DNA from: Hyphomicrobiales bacterium
GTDB lineage: Bacteria > Pseudomonadota > Alphaproteobacteria > Rhizobiales > Rhizobiaceae
DNA: 64,000 nucleotides
NCBI GenBank assembly: GCA_900472575.1
Contig: UCIV01000021.1
Location: 1-64,000 of the forward strand
Reading direction: 5' to 3'
Under the pieces are notes generated by a model that did no database searches, was not told the DNA's origin, and saw nothing but the letters and a program-made list of their open reading frames with translations. Numbering within the stretch: the first letter of the stretch is position 1; each line of letters starts with the position of its first letter. Below are positions 38,501 through 47,484 of this stretch, one piece after another. The position numbers were made by a program, and so were the translations under genes.

Positions 38501-41500
38501 GTCGACGCCCATTTCCATTGTCGTCGAGCAGTTCAGAATGTTGATTTTGCCTGCTTTGAACTGCCCCTCGTAGAGTTGGAGGACGGAGGCGTCCTGCTGG
38601 GCCGAATGTTCGGCGGATCGCGAGTAATCGGCGAACAAAGCGACGCGGTCCGAAATGTTGTTCCAAGCACCATCTGCCCGGAGACCCTTCACCTCTTCGG
38701 AGCCGTCAAGCCATTCGCGGATCTTTCGCCGACCTTTGTCGAAGTCGACGTCGCCCAGCAAAGCTGAGGGAAGACTGGGCATCTTCCTGGGCTCTGCCAA
38801 GCGGCGGGCGGAATGCCTCGACGCCCGCACGAGCGGACTTGAACCGAAGGGGGCAGTATCGACAATTCTACGCGTCAAGGCGCAGTAGTAGCCGTGGGGA
38901 AGGGGCGCGATGTGGGCCTTGCGCAGGTTGAGGGCAGGGCGATCCGGATCGGTGCTAAACACCGCCTGAAGCTGATGCCATGCCCTATCGAATATCTCCT
39001 CGAAATCGGCGCGGTGGTCTGGCCGCGACCGATCAAGCCCAAGTCCATTCACCAGGAGCAACTGAGGCGTCGAAGGGTTCCCCTTCCTCGGAACTCCCGG
39101 CCACCCTAGGAACCGCCGCTCGCCATCAGTGGCTCTGCCCGGAGCGCGCAAAGCCCGCGTCTTCGCTTTGGGCGTGATCCAATGCATGACCGCCGGGTCG
39201 ATCGCGACGGCGGAATTGCCACGCAGGAAGAACGCTGTGATGGCGTATAGGAAAGCGCGCCAGTCCTCGATCCCCTTTCCATGTCGGGCAAAAGCGGGCG
39301 GCACGACAGTCTGGTTGTCGATCGCGGAGAAGCGGAGCCGCGCGAGTCCTAGACTTTCGAGAGAGAGCGCGGTTCTCGGGCGTCTCGCGAATTCTCGAAG
39401 CAGGAGGAAGTCAGCCAGCTTCCTGCTGTCGTTGAACAGCTCCGGATCGCGTGGCTCCCAAACTTCCTTCACCCACTGACCGACCTCTTTCCGCTGCGAC
39501 AGGCGTGCAACCATATCGTCCCAAGCAACGCCCTCCAGTGAAGGCTTGGATGCGTCGGCGAGCGCTTTTCTCTGCTGGTCGAGTAGATTCTGGAGTGTGG
39601 GATCCCTGGTGGCCGCAACCACTGGCTCGAGGCTTGCTATCGTCTTCTCTATCTCGGACGTGTCGACCGCGGTCCCGATTTGGAGCGAATGCTGGACGGT
39701 ATGATATACGAACGAACGGACAAAGTTTCGCTCGGCCTCGGCCTGTATCTTCGCCGACATGCGGGCCGTCCCCTGCCGGCTGTCTGTGAACGATAGGACG
39801 CGCCGACCCTGAGACGGCGAGACTTCCCTGTCCACCTCTGGGTCGACTCCTTCGAGAAGGATCGGTGCGGCGCTCGCAATCATGAACGGCGCTCCGAAAC
39901 GAACGGGGCGAAGTAGCTTGTCGACGCCGTTAGTCGCGCCGGTCTGGCAGCACGGGCATGAGTCCTGCTTCAAGGCCGAGTACACGGATGCAGAGCCGGG
40001 CGACGCAACAGCCTCGATCTTCCAGTCGGTTCTCGACAGGTGCAATGGCCGGAAGTCGGAGCCGGCGAATGCGCCAATCAGAATCTCGGTACCTACCAGA
40101 TCCTCGACCAACTCCTGCTCAGCGTCGTCGGCCTCGTCATCCGCGTCGCCGCCTGTGCCGTCGTCCTCTCTCGTCGCCTCGGCTTCAAACTCATCCTTGC
40201 CCAGGTCGCGTCGCGTACCACGGATCCGATCATTCGGGAGTTCCACTGCCTCGAGAAGGACCTCACCGCACTCTGAGCAGCTCACGATTTCCAGCACCGG
40301 AGCGCTACAGGCCTGGCATAAGTCGCAGCGATCGAGATATACCGCGCCGAAGGACCAGCCCGCCGGCGACGCCGGGCAGTCATCGTTCACGCAGGTCCAC
40401 AAGCCGGGTACGGCCCGCTCGAAACTGTGCACACGCACGGGCGCAAGCCTCTCCTCGTCCTCCTTCGCGTCGGGATGCGGCCTGACCGCGCTCGACAGCA
40501 GCGTCAGGAATTGTTCTGCGTCGAGACCCAGAGACTGCGCAGATCGTTCGAATTCAGCAAGCGTCAGCGGCTCCTTGAACAGTCGATCAGAAATGAGGCT
40601 CCATACCCGATCGTCGGCCGCGAGGGCTTCATAACGCTCTTCGGGCCGAGCGTCGAAAAGGGCTTCGACGTCGGTGATCCTCCCGCGTTTCGAAGGGCGG
40701 CCGGGAAGCTGGCGGTGACCTTCGACGACATGCACGTTCGCATGCTCGATTCCCGCCACGTCAGCCAGGAACCGTTTGAGCTGCGCCTGTATGTCGCCGC
40801 CACTCCCTATCGTGGCCGACGTAGCCACGAAATGAACCTCTTCGGGTTTGCATTCGAAAGCCAGAAGAACGCGACGCAGCAGCAGCGCAATCTCAGCCGC
40901 GGCGGCGCCTACCAACGAGTGCGCCTCGTCAAGAACGATCCACTTCAGTTTTCCCTTGGATTTCTCGATGATCGACTGATCCTCGCTGCGTGCGAGCATG
41001 TACTCGAGCATCGTGATGTTCGTAACCAGGACCGGGGGCGGACTAGCTCGGAGCTGCTCGCGATCCCTGAGCTTCTCAGGTGTTTCCCGACGGACCGAGT
41101 TCGGCTCGGACGGTGGAAGATTGCCGTTGTAGAGGCAGTACCGGATCTTTCCGCCGAACGGCGACGTCCATGTGGACAGACGCTCCTGCTGGCTTTCGAT
41201 CAGCGCGTTCAACGGATACAGCATGATTGCCTGAACGCCTTCGAGCGGCGTGCTCGTCGCATCGAGCTGTCGGACAAGGTCGCTCAAAATCGGAAATAGG
41301 AAGCATTCCGTCTTACCTGAACCGGTGCCGGAGGTGACCAGGACGGACTGAGGGGCCGCGCGGCCAGCCAGATGCTCCCAGGCGGTTAACTGATGTGCAA
41401 AGGGTCGGCGCCCCTTGGGGAACCGATAGTCATTCGATGGTGCGATCTCCTCCAGCATCGAGACGAAGCGAGGGTGCAGCACCGATGCTTCTACTTCGGA

Positions 41501-41698
41501 CATCGTCTTCTTGGCGGCGACGTAAGGATGTGATCCTTCGATGACCGGCTGCTGGAGCAGGGCGCCTGCATCGGGCGTGTCGGAGCCGAACATGCGCCGC
41601 ATATGGTCGGCGAGCGCCACGTTCCTGATCCCCGACTGAGCGATGATTGCTTCGGCAGATCTGCGACGAATATCGGAAAGCGTATTAAAGGGCTTCAA
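35573..41698 (-). CDS. druE: DruE-like large DEAD/DEAH helicase with DUF1998 (Druantia type III-like)
   Basis: 2041 aa. SF2 helicase: Walker A T-S-G-T-G-S-G-K-T-E near residue 122, D-E-A-H near residue 259, S-A-T motif near residue 298. A C-terminal helicase half contains E-M-G-V-D-I-G and Q-R-V-G-R-A-G-R-R. A Cys cluster (C-x-x-C...C-x-x-C: W-V-C-Q-S-C-G, T-E-C-P-I-C) and the DUF1998 signature (A-A-G-G-A-G-F, then C-x4-C-x2-C-x2-C) follow. The last 350 residues resemble a phospholipase-D-like fold (V-Y-S-D-P-Y-V, then H-G-R-Y-M-H-L-R-F). Druantia DruE proteins have this size and helicase-DUF1998 layout. The gene overlaps its partner by 4 nt (ATGA). Role: phage defence, mechanism unknown. Confidence 0.8.
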   Translation of the reverse strand: MKPFNTLSDIRRRSAEAIIAQSGIRNVALADHMRRMFGSDTPDAGALLQQPVIEGSHPYVAAKKTMSEVEASVLHPRFVSMLEEIAPSNDYRFPKGRRPFAHQLTAWEHLAGRAAPQSVLVTSGTGSGKTECFLFPILSDLVRQLDATSTPLEGVQAIMLYPLNALIESQQERLSTWTSPFGGKIRYCLYNGNLPPSEPNSVRRETPEKLRDREQLRASPPPVLVTNITMLEYMLARSEDQSIIEKSKGKLKWIVLDEAHSLVGAAAAEIALLLRRVLLAFECKPEEVHFVATSATIGSGGDIQAQLKRFLADVAGIEHANVHVVEGHRQLPGRPSKRGRITDVEALFDARPEERYEALAADDRVWSLISDRLFKEPLTLAEFERSAQSLGLDAEQFLTLLSSAVRPHPDAKEDEERLAPVRVHSFERAVPGLWTCVNDDCPASPAGWSFGAVYLDRCDLCQACSAPVLEIVSCSECGEVLLEAVELPNDRIRGTRRDLGKDEFEAEATREDDGTGGDADDEADDAEQELVEDLVGTEILIGAFAGSDFRPLHLSRTDWKIEAVASPGSASVYSALKQDSCPCCQTGATNGVDKLLRPVRFGAPFMIASAAPILLEGVDPEVDREVSPSQGRRVLSFTDSRQGTARMSAKIQAEAERNFVRSFVYHTVQHSLQIGTAVDTSEIEKTIASLEPVVAATRDPTLQNLLDQQRKALADASKPSLEGVAWDDMVARLSQRKEVGQWVKEVWEPRDPELFNDSRKLADFLLLREFARRPRTALSLESLGLARLRFSAIDNQTVVPPAFARHGKGIEDWRAFLYAITAFFLRGNSAVAIDPAVMHWITPKAKTRALRAPGRATDGERRFLGWPGVPRKGNPSTPQLLLVNGLGLDRSRPDHRADFEEIFDRAWHQLQAVFSTDPDRPALNLRKAHIAPLPHGYYCALTRRIVDTAPFGSSPLVRASRHSARRLAEPRKMPSLPSALLGDVDFDKGRRKIREWLDGSEEVKGLRADGAWNNISDRVALFADYSRSAEHSAQQDASVLQLYEGQFKAGKINILNCSTTMEMGVDIGSVSTVLMTNVPPSIANYKQRVGRAGRRRQPFSLAFTFCRDRPLDREAFNSPERYLARTLAAPKVALSSRPIVQRHVNAYLLRRFMLARGGNPLKMEIGAFMGTPAVVGEARPVAELRPIAAFREWLGNPSTAAAVESELTSLVRHSILEGQSDLVESCLEIATLLETGFANEWTGLQTLAKDEGIKDAAKGRMALELKRLCQEFLLSALADRGFLPGHGFPTGVVTFVPHKPKSTDPQDGRRTTRLIGPQRSLDLAIRDYAPGSEIVLDGLVHKSAGVLLNWKRPASEENVREVQSLKFHWVCQSCGTSDTGRDLVTECPICAGAVRNEQYLRPAGFSVDAREKAHAETDIISYVPPEEPSVSVRACAWASLPMPDLGRFRSTREGSVYYSNRGQSKNGYALCLHCGRAAPDHQKLENGDPDPTHPSPLELHLPLRWKKGESRLFCEGNDSSWAIKRNLELGYEITTDVFELQPSAPLTKAAATALVIALREGVARDLGIEADEMGFATQSWDGVLAQRVRSMLVFDRAAGGAGFSTAIPARLLTVLREARSVLNCPNPGCSTGCASCVLVSDAPFEEGRLDRTAALDFIDAHLSFNDDVPAEDRFGADPVISASSVDEVNRLLVDSAKPIVHVFLPEATDPGQLSEWASLSQFGKWYSQGYDVRFVLPDVALSSYDGASKLAFYDLGQRFSRTGGTFPILSGNPAAEANGAFAGIAVTSAGRTTAWASRDTSSWLPGTKWGQAETMPVVKAAVNWTPNFAPLERKALLPSAKSRYEPIKGELDRSLTLFGSGMASRIRGLLEELGIPKTSAIESIVYSDPYVKSPLVGKMFVDTVAALAKGSTSRPIVSLLTGDRPGTKHGMQNAISNDWRDSAVAEMVLKEYAKRKDVDLNITFQRVAHGRYMHLRFTGGKQATIVFDQGFGAWNTIGNGAASTRFEFRDPPVRQAESMGRCGAMVSKTGLGPTYLVASID

Positions 41699-44600
41699 GA
41701 AAGGGCCTCGTAGAAACGTAGGAGATGTGGGTAGGCGAAGGATACGTAGCGGCCGTGCTCGCGGAGGGTTCTGCGTACCACGACGTCTGAAGGTCCGCTC
41801 GATGCAATCCTGCCAGTCGCGGCAGCCGCGAGGAATGCAGGAACCGCGATGCCCTCGAACTCCGCGACGCTGTGGTTTTCGAACTCCGACGGCAGGCGGA
41901 TGGAGGATTGCGACAACAGTTCCAGCACAGGATTCCGGACGATGTTCCTATGGGACGTCTCGTCGTCGAAAAGATGCTGATCGCGTACGTATTCCATCAG
42001 CACCACGTTCAACGTCGGCTCCGCCTTCGCGCCTCCGACGTCGAGAAACGCGGCGAGTGCGGGTTCAAGGGACAGAAGCGAGTCACACAGAGACCTGACA
42101 CGGTTGGCCAGGAATTCGAAGACCTTCTCCGGGGGCAGTTGTACGAGCGAAAGCGCAGTTTCGAACTCTTCTCTCTCTGCGACGAGGATGTCCCGCCACG
42201 CTCTCGATGGCAGGGAGAGCCACAGGAATGGCAACTGGTCCTGGAGCGCCCAGATGGCTTGTCTCTGCGCATCGTCCCTTGCCTTGAACAAGAGGCGGAG
42301 CATCGACCGCGGCCGTCGTGCCATGACTTTAAGCACGTCGAATGCCGCTGCGGGGAGACCGTTCAGATTGGTGGCGAGATCGAGAAGGTAGTTGACGTCG
42401 CCGGGCGGCAGCGTTCCGGCTTCAAACTGGAAAATGGCCTCCTCGAACTTCTCCATTCTGGTCCGCGTATCAGGAGCGAAAAGCGCGGCGCGGAAATGGG
42501 ATTCGCCCACATTGCCCGGAAGCCGAACTAGGAGCGGTCTGGAGACGACGTCCGGCCCGTCACGTACGTAGACGAGACATGGCCCCTCGCAGAAATCGGG
42601 CAGCGCGAACGTGCCATCTGGGTTGGAGCTAAGGGGGTGTTCTTCAGCGGGCCGTAGGATCATCCGGACGACTGGATCGGAAGGCATCGTCTGGTCGAGC
42701 ACGATCTGCCCGCCTCGATAGTGAGGCTGCGAATATCGGTACCGCTTAACCCTGATCGATGTCCTTGCATCCCCGATGAAGTCCATGTCGAGAACCGCGT
42801 CCTGCTCGCTGATGCGTGCCATCAGCTCTTCGACGACCGGCTTCAACACGGAAAGCGGGATCTCTCCTGTGAAGCTGAACTGAAGAGAATTCGACCGTTC
42901 GTTCCGGGGCGTGAGCGTCAGCGTGGTTTTCGAGGCCGACTCGGCGATCGCTCCCCGGAGCGCGGTGACGTCGATCTCCTGGCCGGGCTGAATGATTTCT
43001 CCATCGCTGGAAATCACTGAAGCCAGGCGACTTTTTAATGGAATTGACACGCTGAACGGATGTCCACCGGGAGCGCGCAGAACCGCCTCGACGCGGTAGC
43101 GCGGCCTGCGGGCGAACATGAGCCTATGTTCCCCCGCGTTGACGAGATCAGCTTTTACGTCGGCGGAGGCCAGGCTGACGCTCCAGTCTTCCAGGTTCTC
43201 TTCAACGACCTTTGCCTCGACGCCGCTGACCATCCCTCCTTTCAGGCGCGCGCCGATGGGCATTATCGCGATGCGACGGCGTTCGAGCTGGATATTCGCG
43301 GTCGGGTCGCGCCACGAAATGTCGAAAACGCCTAAGCGAGAGACCCGACGATCATTCACCGGGGCCCAAGGGCCTCCGGGCTGACGTATCAGGACTTCGT
43401 TCGGGCGGATCTGTCTTGCACCCGCCGGCCTTGCGATCTCGATCGTAACCGGACCCTCGAAGATTTCGAGCTCGTCCATCGACTGGAGAGGAGAAGCTTC
43501 CACGGACGTCAGTGACAGACTTTCCTGCCTCTCGTCCTTGCCAGCCTCGATCCTGTAACGCTCGCCAAAAGTTGCGCCCGGCTTCTGGAAGTAAGCCGTG
43601 CCGGTGACAACGTGGACGATCGTCCCCGCGTCGCCTGGCCAGTTCTGAGGAAGAGCTATTCCTTCTTCCGTTGTCACGATCCAGTCCGCTGGCGCGAGTA
43701 CGTAGACGGTGGCCGCCGGAAGGCTGGCAGAACCAACCCTTTCCAGCCTCAGCTTCTTCTGAGACTGGACATCGGCCCCCTCGGCGACGAACGCCATGAT
43801 CTTCCCGACTACCGGTGAGCCACCGGGCCAAGGAAAGGGCCGCACGTCCGATCCACACGTGAGATTGACGGTGACAGCTTCGTTGAAACCAAATCCGACA
43901 AGCAGCCGATCTAGCAGTGTCGTCGGGCGAACGCGCCATGTCTTCTCGTGTTCGGTCGGAGGCTCGAACAGTGCCAACTGGCTCGGAAGAAAATCTGCAA
44001 GCTTTCCGGAGGGGCCGGCCTTCCATCGACCCTTCGAGGAGATGCCGGGGAGCTTGCCTGCCGGAATTTCTCCACGTGCGTTGAGCAGCAACGCCGGCCG
44101 CCATCGATCGGTTTCGAAAACGAGGTAACGCTCTGCGCCGACGCCGCTGCCAACCGGTCCCGTTGCCACCTTTTCAACTAGGAGTCCATTGAGAAGCCGG
44201 CGTGCGATCTGGTCGTCGTTGCTGGGAATGAAGATCGGAAGCGTCGCCTTCCAATCGGGGCTGTGCGCGTCGAGGAACTGAACAGGGTCCACCCCTGCCG
44301 GAGCCGTCACCACCGTCCTGCGCCAGTCGAGCAACGTCAGAACGAGTTCGGCGCATAGATCCACGAATCCTTCTTGCTTGTAGGACTTGCGGATCATCTC
44401 CGACATGTCGTGCGCATAACCTTTTACGTGGTCGGCGTGACCGTCCATCAGCGAAAACCGCATGATTGCGCGAAGGTATTCCGAGAGCCACGTCGAGCCG
44501 CCGTCGGCGATCACATGGGCGGAAATCCCGCCTTCCAAGGCGAGGGAAAGCAGGAATTCGCGACCGTTGTCGAATCTCAGGAGAGGGCGCTTCCAGTACC

Positions 44601-45123
44601 TTAGGCCGGCTTCCGCGAGGCGCCGGCGCGCGTCATGAGGGACATTGTTCAGGACGTCGAGGTTCAGGGAATCCCATTTCAAGAAAAGACTGGTGGACTC
44701 TCGACGAAACCATTCTGCGCAGAACGCCACAAACAAGCTCGCGGCGACGCCCTCCGCCCGCAAAAGGCGACCGGTTGCGGCGCGCAGAATCTGTCGGATT
44801 TCCGCATACTCGTTATCACTCATACGGTATCTATGGAGCGGCCGTCCGTCGGGTACTTCAAGTCCACGGCGTTTAAGGTAGGACAGTTTCCATCGCACGA
44901 GTGTGTCCGCTGGCATCAAGGCTGGCTTTGCAGCGGTCGATGGTGGCTTGGCTGTCTTTCTGAGCTTGGCCAGAACGCCGACGACATCGAGCTGAAGCTC
45001 GAATGCGTCGTCGGTATCGCGTTTATTCAATTCGGTGTTGATCGCTTCGAGCACGGAGAGATCGTCTCGCCCGCGCTCGAACTCCACCCGAAGCTGATCA
45101 TCCGATAGCGTTGATAGACCCAA
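41695..45123 (-). CDS. druH: DruH/YjiT (STY4851)-like partner of the helicase
   Basis: 1142 aa. The N-terminal 250 residues are helical with the conserved-looking F-C-A-E-W-F-R-R and L-L-S-L-A-L-E-G-G-I region. The middle and C-terminal parts are beta-rich. No catalytic motif is evident. Size, position directly before and overlapping a DruE-type helicase, and sequence feel fit the YjiT/STY4851 family found in two-gene Druantia type III loci. The assignment to DruH is from context and recall, without a search. The start ATG 45123 lacks a strong ribosome site; the upstream 50 bp is AT-rich. Confidence 0.65.
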   Translation of the reverse strand: MGLSTLSDDQLRVEFERGRDDLSVLEAINTELNKRDTDDAFELQLDVVGVLAKLRKTAKPPSTAAKPALMPADTLVRWKLSYLKRRGLEVPDGRPLHRYRMSDNEYAEIRQILRAATGRLLRAEGVAASLFVAFCAEWFRRESTSLFLKWDSLNLDVLNNVPHDARRRLAEAGLRYWKRPLLRFDNGREFLLSLALEGGISAHVIADGGSTWLSEYLRAIMRFSLMDGHADHVKGYAHDMSEMIRKSYKQEGFVDLCAELVLTLLDWRRTVVTAPAGVDPVQFLDAHSPDWKATLPIFIPSNDDQIARRLLNGLLVEKVATGPVGSGVGAERYLVFETDRWRPALLLNARGEIPAGKLPGISSKGRWKAGPSGKLADFLPSQLALFEPPTEHEKTWRVRPTTLLDRLLVGFGFNEAVTVNLTCGSDVRPFPWPGGSPVVGKIMAFVAEGADVQSQKKLRLERVGSASLPAATVYVLAPADWIVTTEEGIALPQNWPGDAGTIVHVVTGTAYFQKPGATFGERYRIEAGKDERQESLSLTSVEASPLQSMDELEIFEGPVTIEIARPAGARQIRPNEVLIRQPGGPWAPVNDRRVSRLGVFDISWRDPTANIQLERRRIAIMPIGARLKGGMVSGVEAKVVEENLEDWSVSLASADVKADLVNAGEHRLMFARRPRYRVEAVLRAPGGHPFSVSIPLKSRLASVISSDGEIIQPGQEIDVTALRGAIAESASKTTLTLTPRNERSNSLQFSFTGEIPLSVLKPVVEELMARISEQDAVLDMDFIGDARTSIRVKRYRYSQPHYRGGQIVLDQTMPSDPVVRMILRPAEEHPLSSNPDGTFALPDFCEGPCLVYVRDGPDVVSRPLLVRLPGNVGESHFRAALFAPDTRTRMEKFEEAIFQFEAGTLPPGDVNYLLDLATNLNGLPAAAFDVLKVMARRPRSMLRLLFKARDDAQRQAIWALQDQLPFLWLSLPSRAWRDILVAEREEFETALSLVQLPPEKVFEFLANRVRSLCDSLLSLEPALAAFLDVGGAKAEPTLNVVLMEYVRDQHLFDDETSHRNIVRNPVLELLSQSSIRLPSEFENHSVAEFEGIAVPAFLAAAATGRIASSGPSDVVVRRTLREHGRYVSFAYPHLLRFYEALS

Positions 45124-45259
45124 AGACTCCCCCTGCGTTGCATCAGCAACTTATAATTTGTCGGTTACCAGGGGTTGAAGATCAAGTGTGACCTTTCGCC
45201 TTCCTCCCACCTCAGAGTTTATGCTGGACTAATTTTGCGCCGGCCGACATATCCGACGT

Positions 45260-45722
45260 GTGGTTCCCACGCCTGTTACTGCGCCGTTGGTGGCCGTCCG
45301 ATGGCTAAAGGTTTCGCTTTTGGCGAGGGGCCTTTCGGCCATTTGTCAGCGTACTGTTCTCATAGTCGAAGACAAAATCCTGATTTGGATGATGCTCGCC
45401 GACACGCTTCTCGACGAAGGCTACGAGGTGGTCGAGGCTGCGAACCGTCCTCGAAGCCGTGGCCGTCCTCGGGCAACGTAATATCGATGCCGTCGTCACG
45501 GACGTCGACGTGCCCAGCGGCCTGAGCGGCCTCGATCTCTCTAAGATGATTTCAATGACCCACATGCACGTGTCGGTCATCATCGCGTCAGGCGGAAATC
45601 TCCTCCGGGCGGAAGATCTCCCTGGCGACGCCGTGTCAGCCCCGAAGCCATATGGGCTGGATGCCATCGCCGCGATGGCAGGAAACATGGCCGCAGGAGA
45701 AGGGCGAGGGCTCGCCAGCTAG
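45260..45722 (+). pseudogene. Frameshifted CheY-like receiver
   Basis: One frame reads R-T-V-L-I-V-E-D-K-I-L-I-W-M-M-L...E-G-Y-E-V-V-E-A-A-N up to about 45445. The next frame continues V-L-E-A-V-A-V-L-G-Q...D-A-V-V-T-D-V-D-V-P from 45447. One extra base (C at 45445/45446) joins the two halves of a normal response-regulator receiver. The acidic pair (E-D) and phospho-Asp (T-D-V-D) are still readable. Either a recent pseudogene or a sequencing error. It accounts for most of the 45124-45718 gap. Confidence 0.7.
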
Positions 45723-45940
45723 TCGAAGTCACCGATTCTGCCCGTCTGGAAGACGATGATCGGAGCACCTTCCTCGCCGACAGCGGGATGGCCCTCCCGC
45801 TTGACGACGAGGGTTCCCGCATGGTCCTTGGCGAGTTCCTTCGCCTCCTCGACAGCACCCGGTTCGTCTCCATCGACGACCGTCTCCCATACTTGGATGG
45901 GCTGTCCCCGATCGTCGAGGTCGAAGGCGAATATGCTCAT
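45719..45940 (-). CDS. Small unknown acidic protein
   Basis: 73 aa from ATG 45940 (AGGAG upstream; an ATG at 45961 is an alternative). It begins M-S-I-F-A-F-D-L-D-D-R-G-Q and has an E-A-K-E-L-A-K-D-H-A-G-T-L helix, then a beta hairpin. No family assigned with confidence. The stop overlaps the end of the receiver remnant on the other strand by 4 nt. Confidence 0.55.
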   Translation of the reverse strand: MSIFAFDLDDRGQPIQVWETVVDGDEPGAVEEAKELAKDHAGTLVVKREGHPAVGEEGAPIIVFQTGRIGDFD

Positions 45941-45965
45941 GGAAGTGAACGCTCCTGGCATCGGC

Positions 45966-46196
45966 TCATGCCGATCCGCGCTGCGGCAGCTCGACCTGAT
46001 CGTCGATTTCCTTCTTCACTTTCTCGCGGGCGTCGTCCGCGTCGCGTGCGTCGTTCTGGAGCTTGGCGCGGACACGCTCCACTTCCTCGTCGGTTGCCTC
46101 GATCGGCTGGCTGGAATCGTCGGGGAGACCAGGACCGCTCTGCGCGATAGAGGCGTCCTTCGGGCGATCGTTCAGGCCGTCTGTGATGTTGGACAT
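45966..46196 (-). CDS. Small acidic protein, paralogue of 52287-52499
   Basis: 76 aa from ATG 46196, AGGAG 6 nt upstream. N-terminal D-G-x-N-D-R-P-K-D, I-A-Q-S-G-x-G-x-P-D-D-S, and E-A-(T/S)-D-E-E-(V/I)-x-R-V-R-A-K-L are shared almost word for word with the 70-aa protein near 52.4 kb. Unknown function; probably a small stress-related rhizobial family. Confidence 0.7.
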   Translation of the reverse strand: MSNITDGLNDRPKDASIAQSGPGLPDDSSQPIEATDEEVERVRAKLQNDARDADDAREKVKKEIDDQVELPQRGSA

Positions 46197-46280
46197 GTGC
46201 ATCTCCTTCTGGAGCCTAACGACGGCCAGGATGGATTGTTCGGCGACCTGCAAAAATCATGAGAAGCCGAGCGTCATCTT

Positions 46281-47210
46281 GTGAGACCGCGCGGAACCTG
46301 TGGGCTTTGTGCCTTGCCTTTCATCGATCCATCGTCTCCGGAAAGGGAGCGGGTGGAGCAAATGGGACAGGACAGCAGGCTTCTCGGATCTTTTCGACAT
46401 GGCTTCGCTCCTCCCGGCGCCGAAGTGACGACAGCAAGACGGGAAGCGGCAAGGGAAGTCATGCGCGCGTTCGAGGACGGGGCGAGCCTCGAACGCTTCC
46501 CACTTCTGCGAGATGCCGCTCTCGTGCTTGCGGACGTGTTCTACCTGATCCGTAAGCAGCAGAAGCCGGAGTGGTTCTATACTTCCGGAACGATGTCCCA
46601 TCCGCCCCCTCACATCGCACGAGGTCTCAGAAGGGCTTTCGAACAGATCGCATCCGCGTGCGACCGGCGGGACGTCGGGCAGGTGGTCGAGCGCCTGAAC
46701 GCTATGCGAGTTGCTCCGACTAAGCTCGAGAACTTCCTCGCCGCCACACGAACTCGCGAACCGATCCAGCCTTTCGACGACGCCAGGTGGATATACCTCG
46801 TGCGAAACAAGACAGAATGGGGCATCGTCAATCTTGGGGAGATCGACGGTCGCGTGCAGGAAGCCCTTCTCGAACTGGAAGAGCTCAATCCGCATTTCGG
46901 GAAGTACAACCTCACGGCTCCGTGGCGAGTTCATGATCTCCGGGCAGGGTATGCGATCGCGGCCATGGCGCTGCAACCTTGGTTCATCCAGACCGACTTC
47001 TACGACTTCAGAGATTTCGATCACCTCGCCGACATGCGCAAGAAGGTGACCAACGCATTGCATTATTACCGCCTGCTGGACGGCGATCCCCCGTACGTAT
47101 CGTCGTCGTGGTCTTCTGAGTTCTTCAGATACAATACCAGGCGACTTGAACTCGATCCTGTGTCAGTCGACGATGAAGACCATGAGGCAGGGCCAGGATT
47201 CGAACCCTAG
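46281..47210 (+). CDS. Unknown 309-aa protein
   Basis: The longest frame starts at GTG 46281. ATG 46362 with GGTGGAG upstream is a good alternative start (282 aa). A segment W-I-Y-L-V-R-N-K-T-E-W-G-I-V-N-L-G near residue 170, followed by a helical pair and F-G-K-Y-N-L, is loosely like a GIY-YIG nuclease layout, but the match is weak. The C-terminus A-G-P-G-F-E-P comes from a tRNA-T-arm-like DNA stretch, so the natural 3' end may have been replaced. Function unknown. Confidence 0.5.
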   Translation: MRPRGTCGLCALPFIDPSSPERERVEQMGQDSRLLGSFRHGFAPPGAEVTTARREAAREVMRAFEDGASLERFPLLRDAALVLADVFYLIRKQQKPEWFYTSGTMSHPPPHIARGLRRAFEQIASACDRRDVGQVVERLNAMRVAPTKLENFLAATRTREPIQPFDDARWIYLVRNKTEWGIVNLGEIDGRVQEALLELEELNPHFGKYNLTAPWRVHDLRAGYAIAAMALQPWFIQTDFYDFRDFDHLADMRKKVTNALHYYRLLDGDPPYVSSSWSSEFFRYNTRRLELDPVSVDDEDHEAGPGFEP

Positions 47211-47238
47211 CACAGAGATGAGAGGAGTTTCAGCGCCA

Positions 47239-47291
47239 GTCTAAAATTGACGGTCTGCCGGTCTAAGATTTTGGGTGGTCAGTCTAAATTT
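47239..47291. repeat. Three direct repeats at a mobile-element-type junction
   Basis: GTCTAAAATT (47239-47248), GTCTAAGATT (47261-47270) and GTCTAAATTT (47282-47291) recur with 22 and 21 bp periods, two helical turns apart. Such arrays are typical of transposase-binding sites at element ends. Immediately right of them is a truncated histidine kinase, so this is probably the scar of an insertion. Confidence 0.45.
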
Positions 47292-47299
47292 ATGCGACG

Positions 47300-47484
47300 C
47301 GTGAGAAGGGGCTGGGCCTAGGCCTCTATATCGCGCTGGAGATAGCAAGCGACAGCACCTTGAAGGCAGCGACGCGGAGATAACCTTCCAGCTAGCCGAT
47401 GGCCGATGGCAGACGGAGCACGCATCCGGCGGCGACCGTCCTGAGACCGACGTCGTCGACGATGCAGCGGAGAGGTCGGCATGA
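47300..47484 (+). pseudogene. Remnant of a histidine kinase C-terminus
   Basis: G-L-G-L-G-L-Y-I-A-L-E-I-A matches the G-box of HATPase domains. About 20 codons later the sense passes to another frame, G-S-D-A-E-I-T-F-Q-L-A-D, the usual last strand of such kinases, so there is a frameshift and the upstream kinase is missing. It ends by overlapping the start of the GFA-like fragment. Confidence 0.6.

Noticed and set aside
47186..47265. Complete tRNA gene on the minus strand
   Set aside because: Only a T-arm/acceptor-like 3' part is readable. No D-arm, anticodon arm or matching 5' acceptor strand was found.
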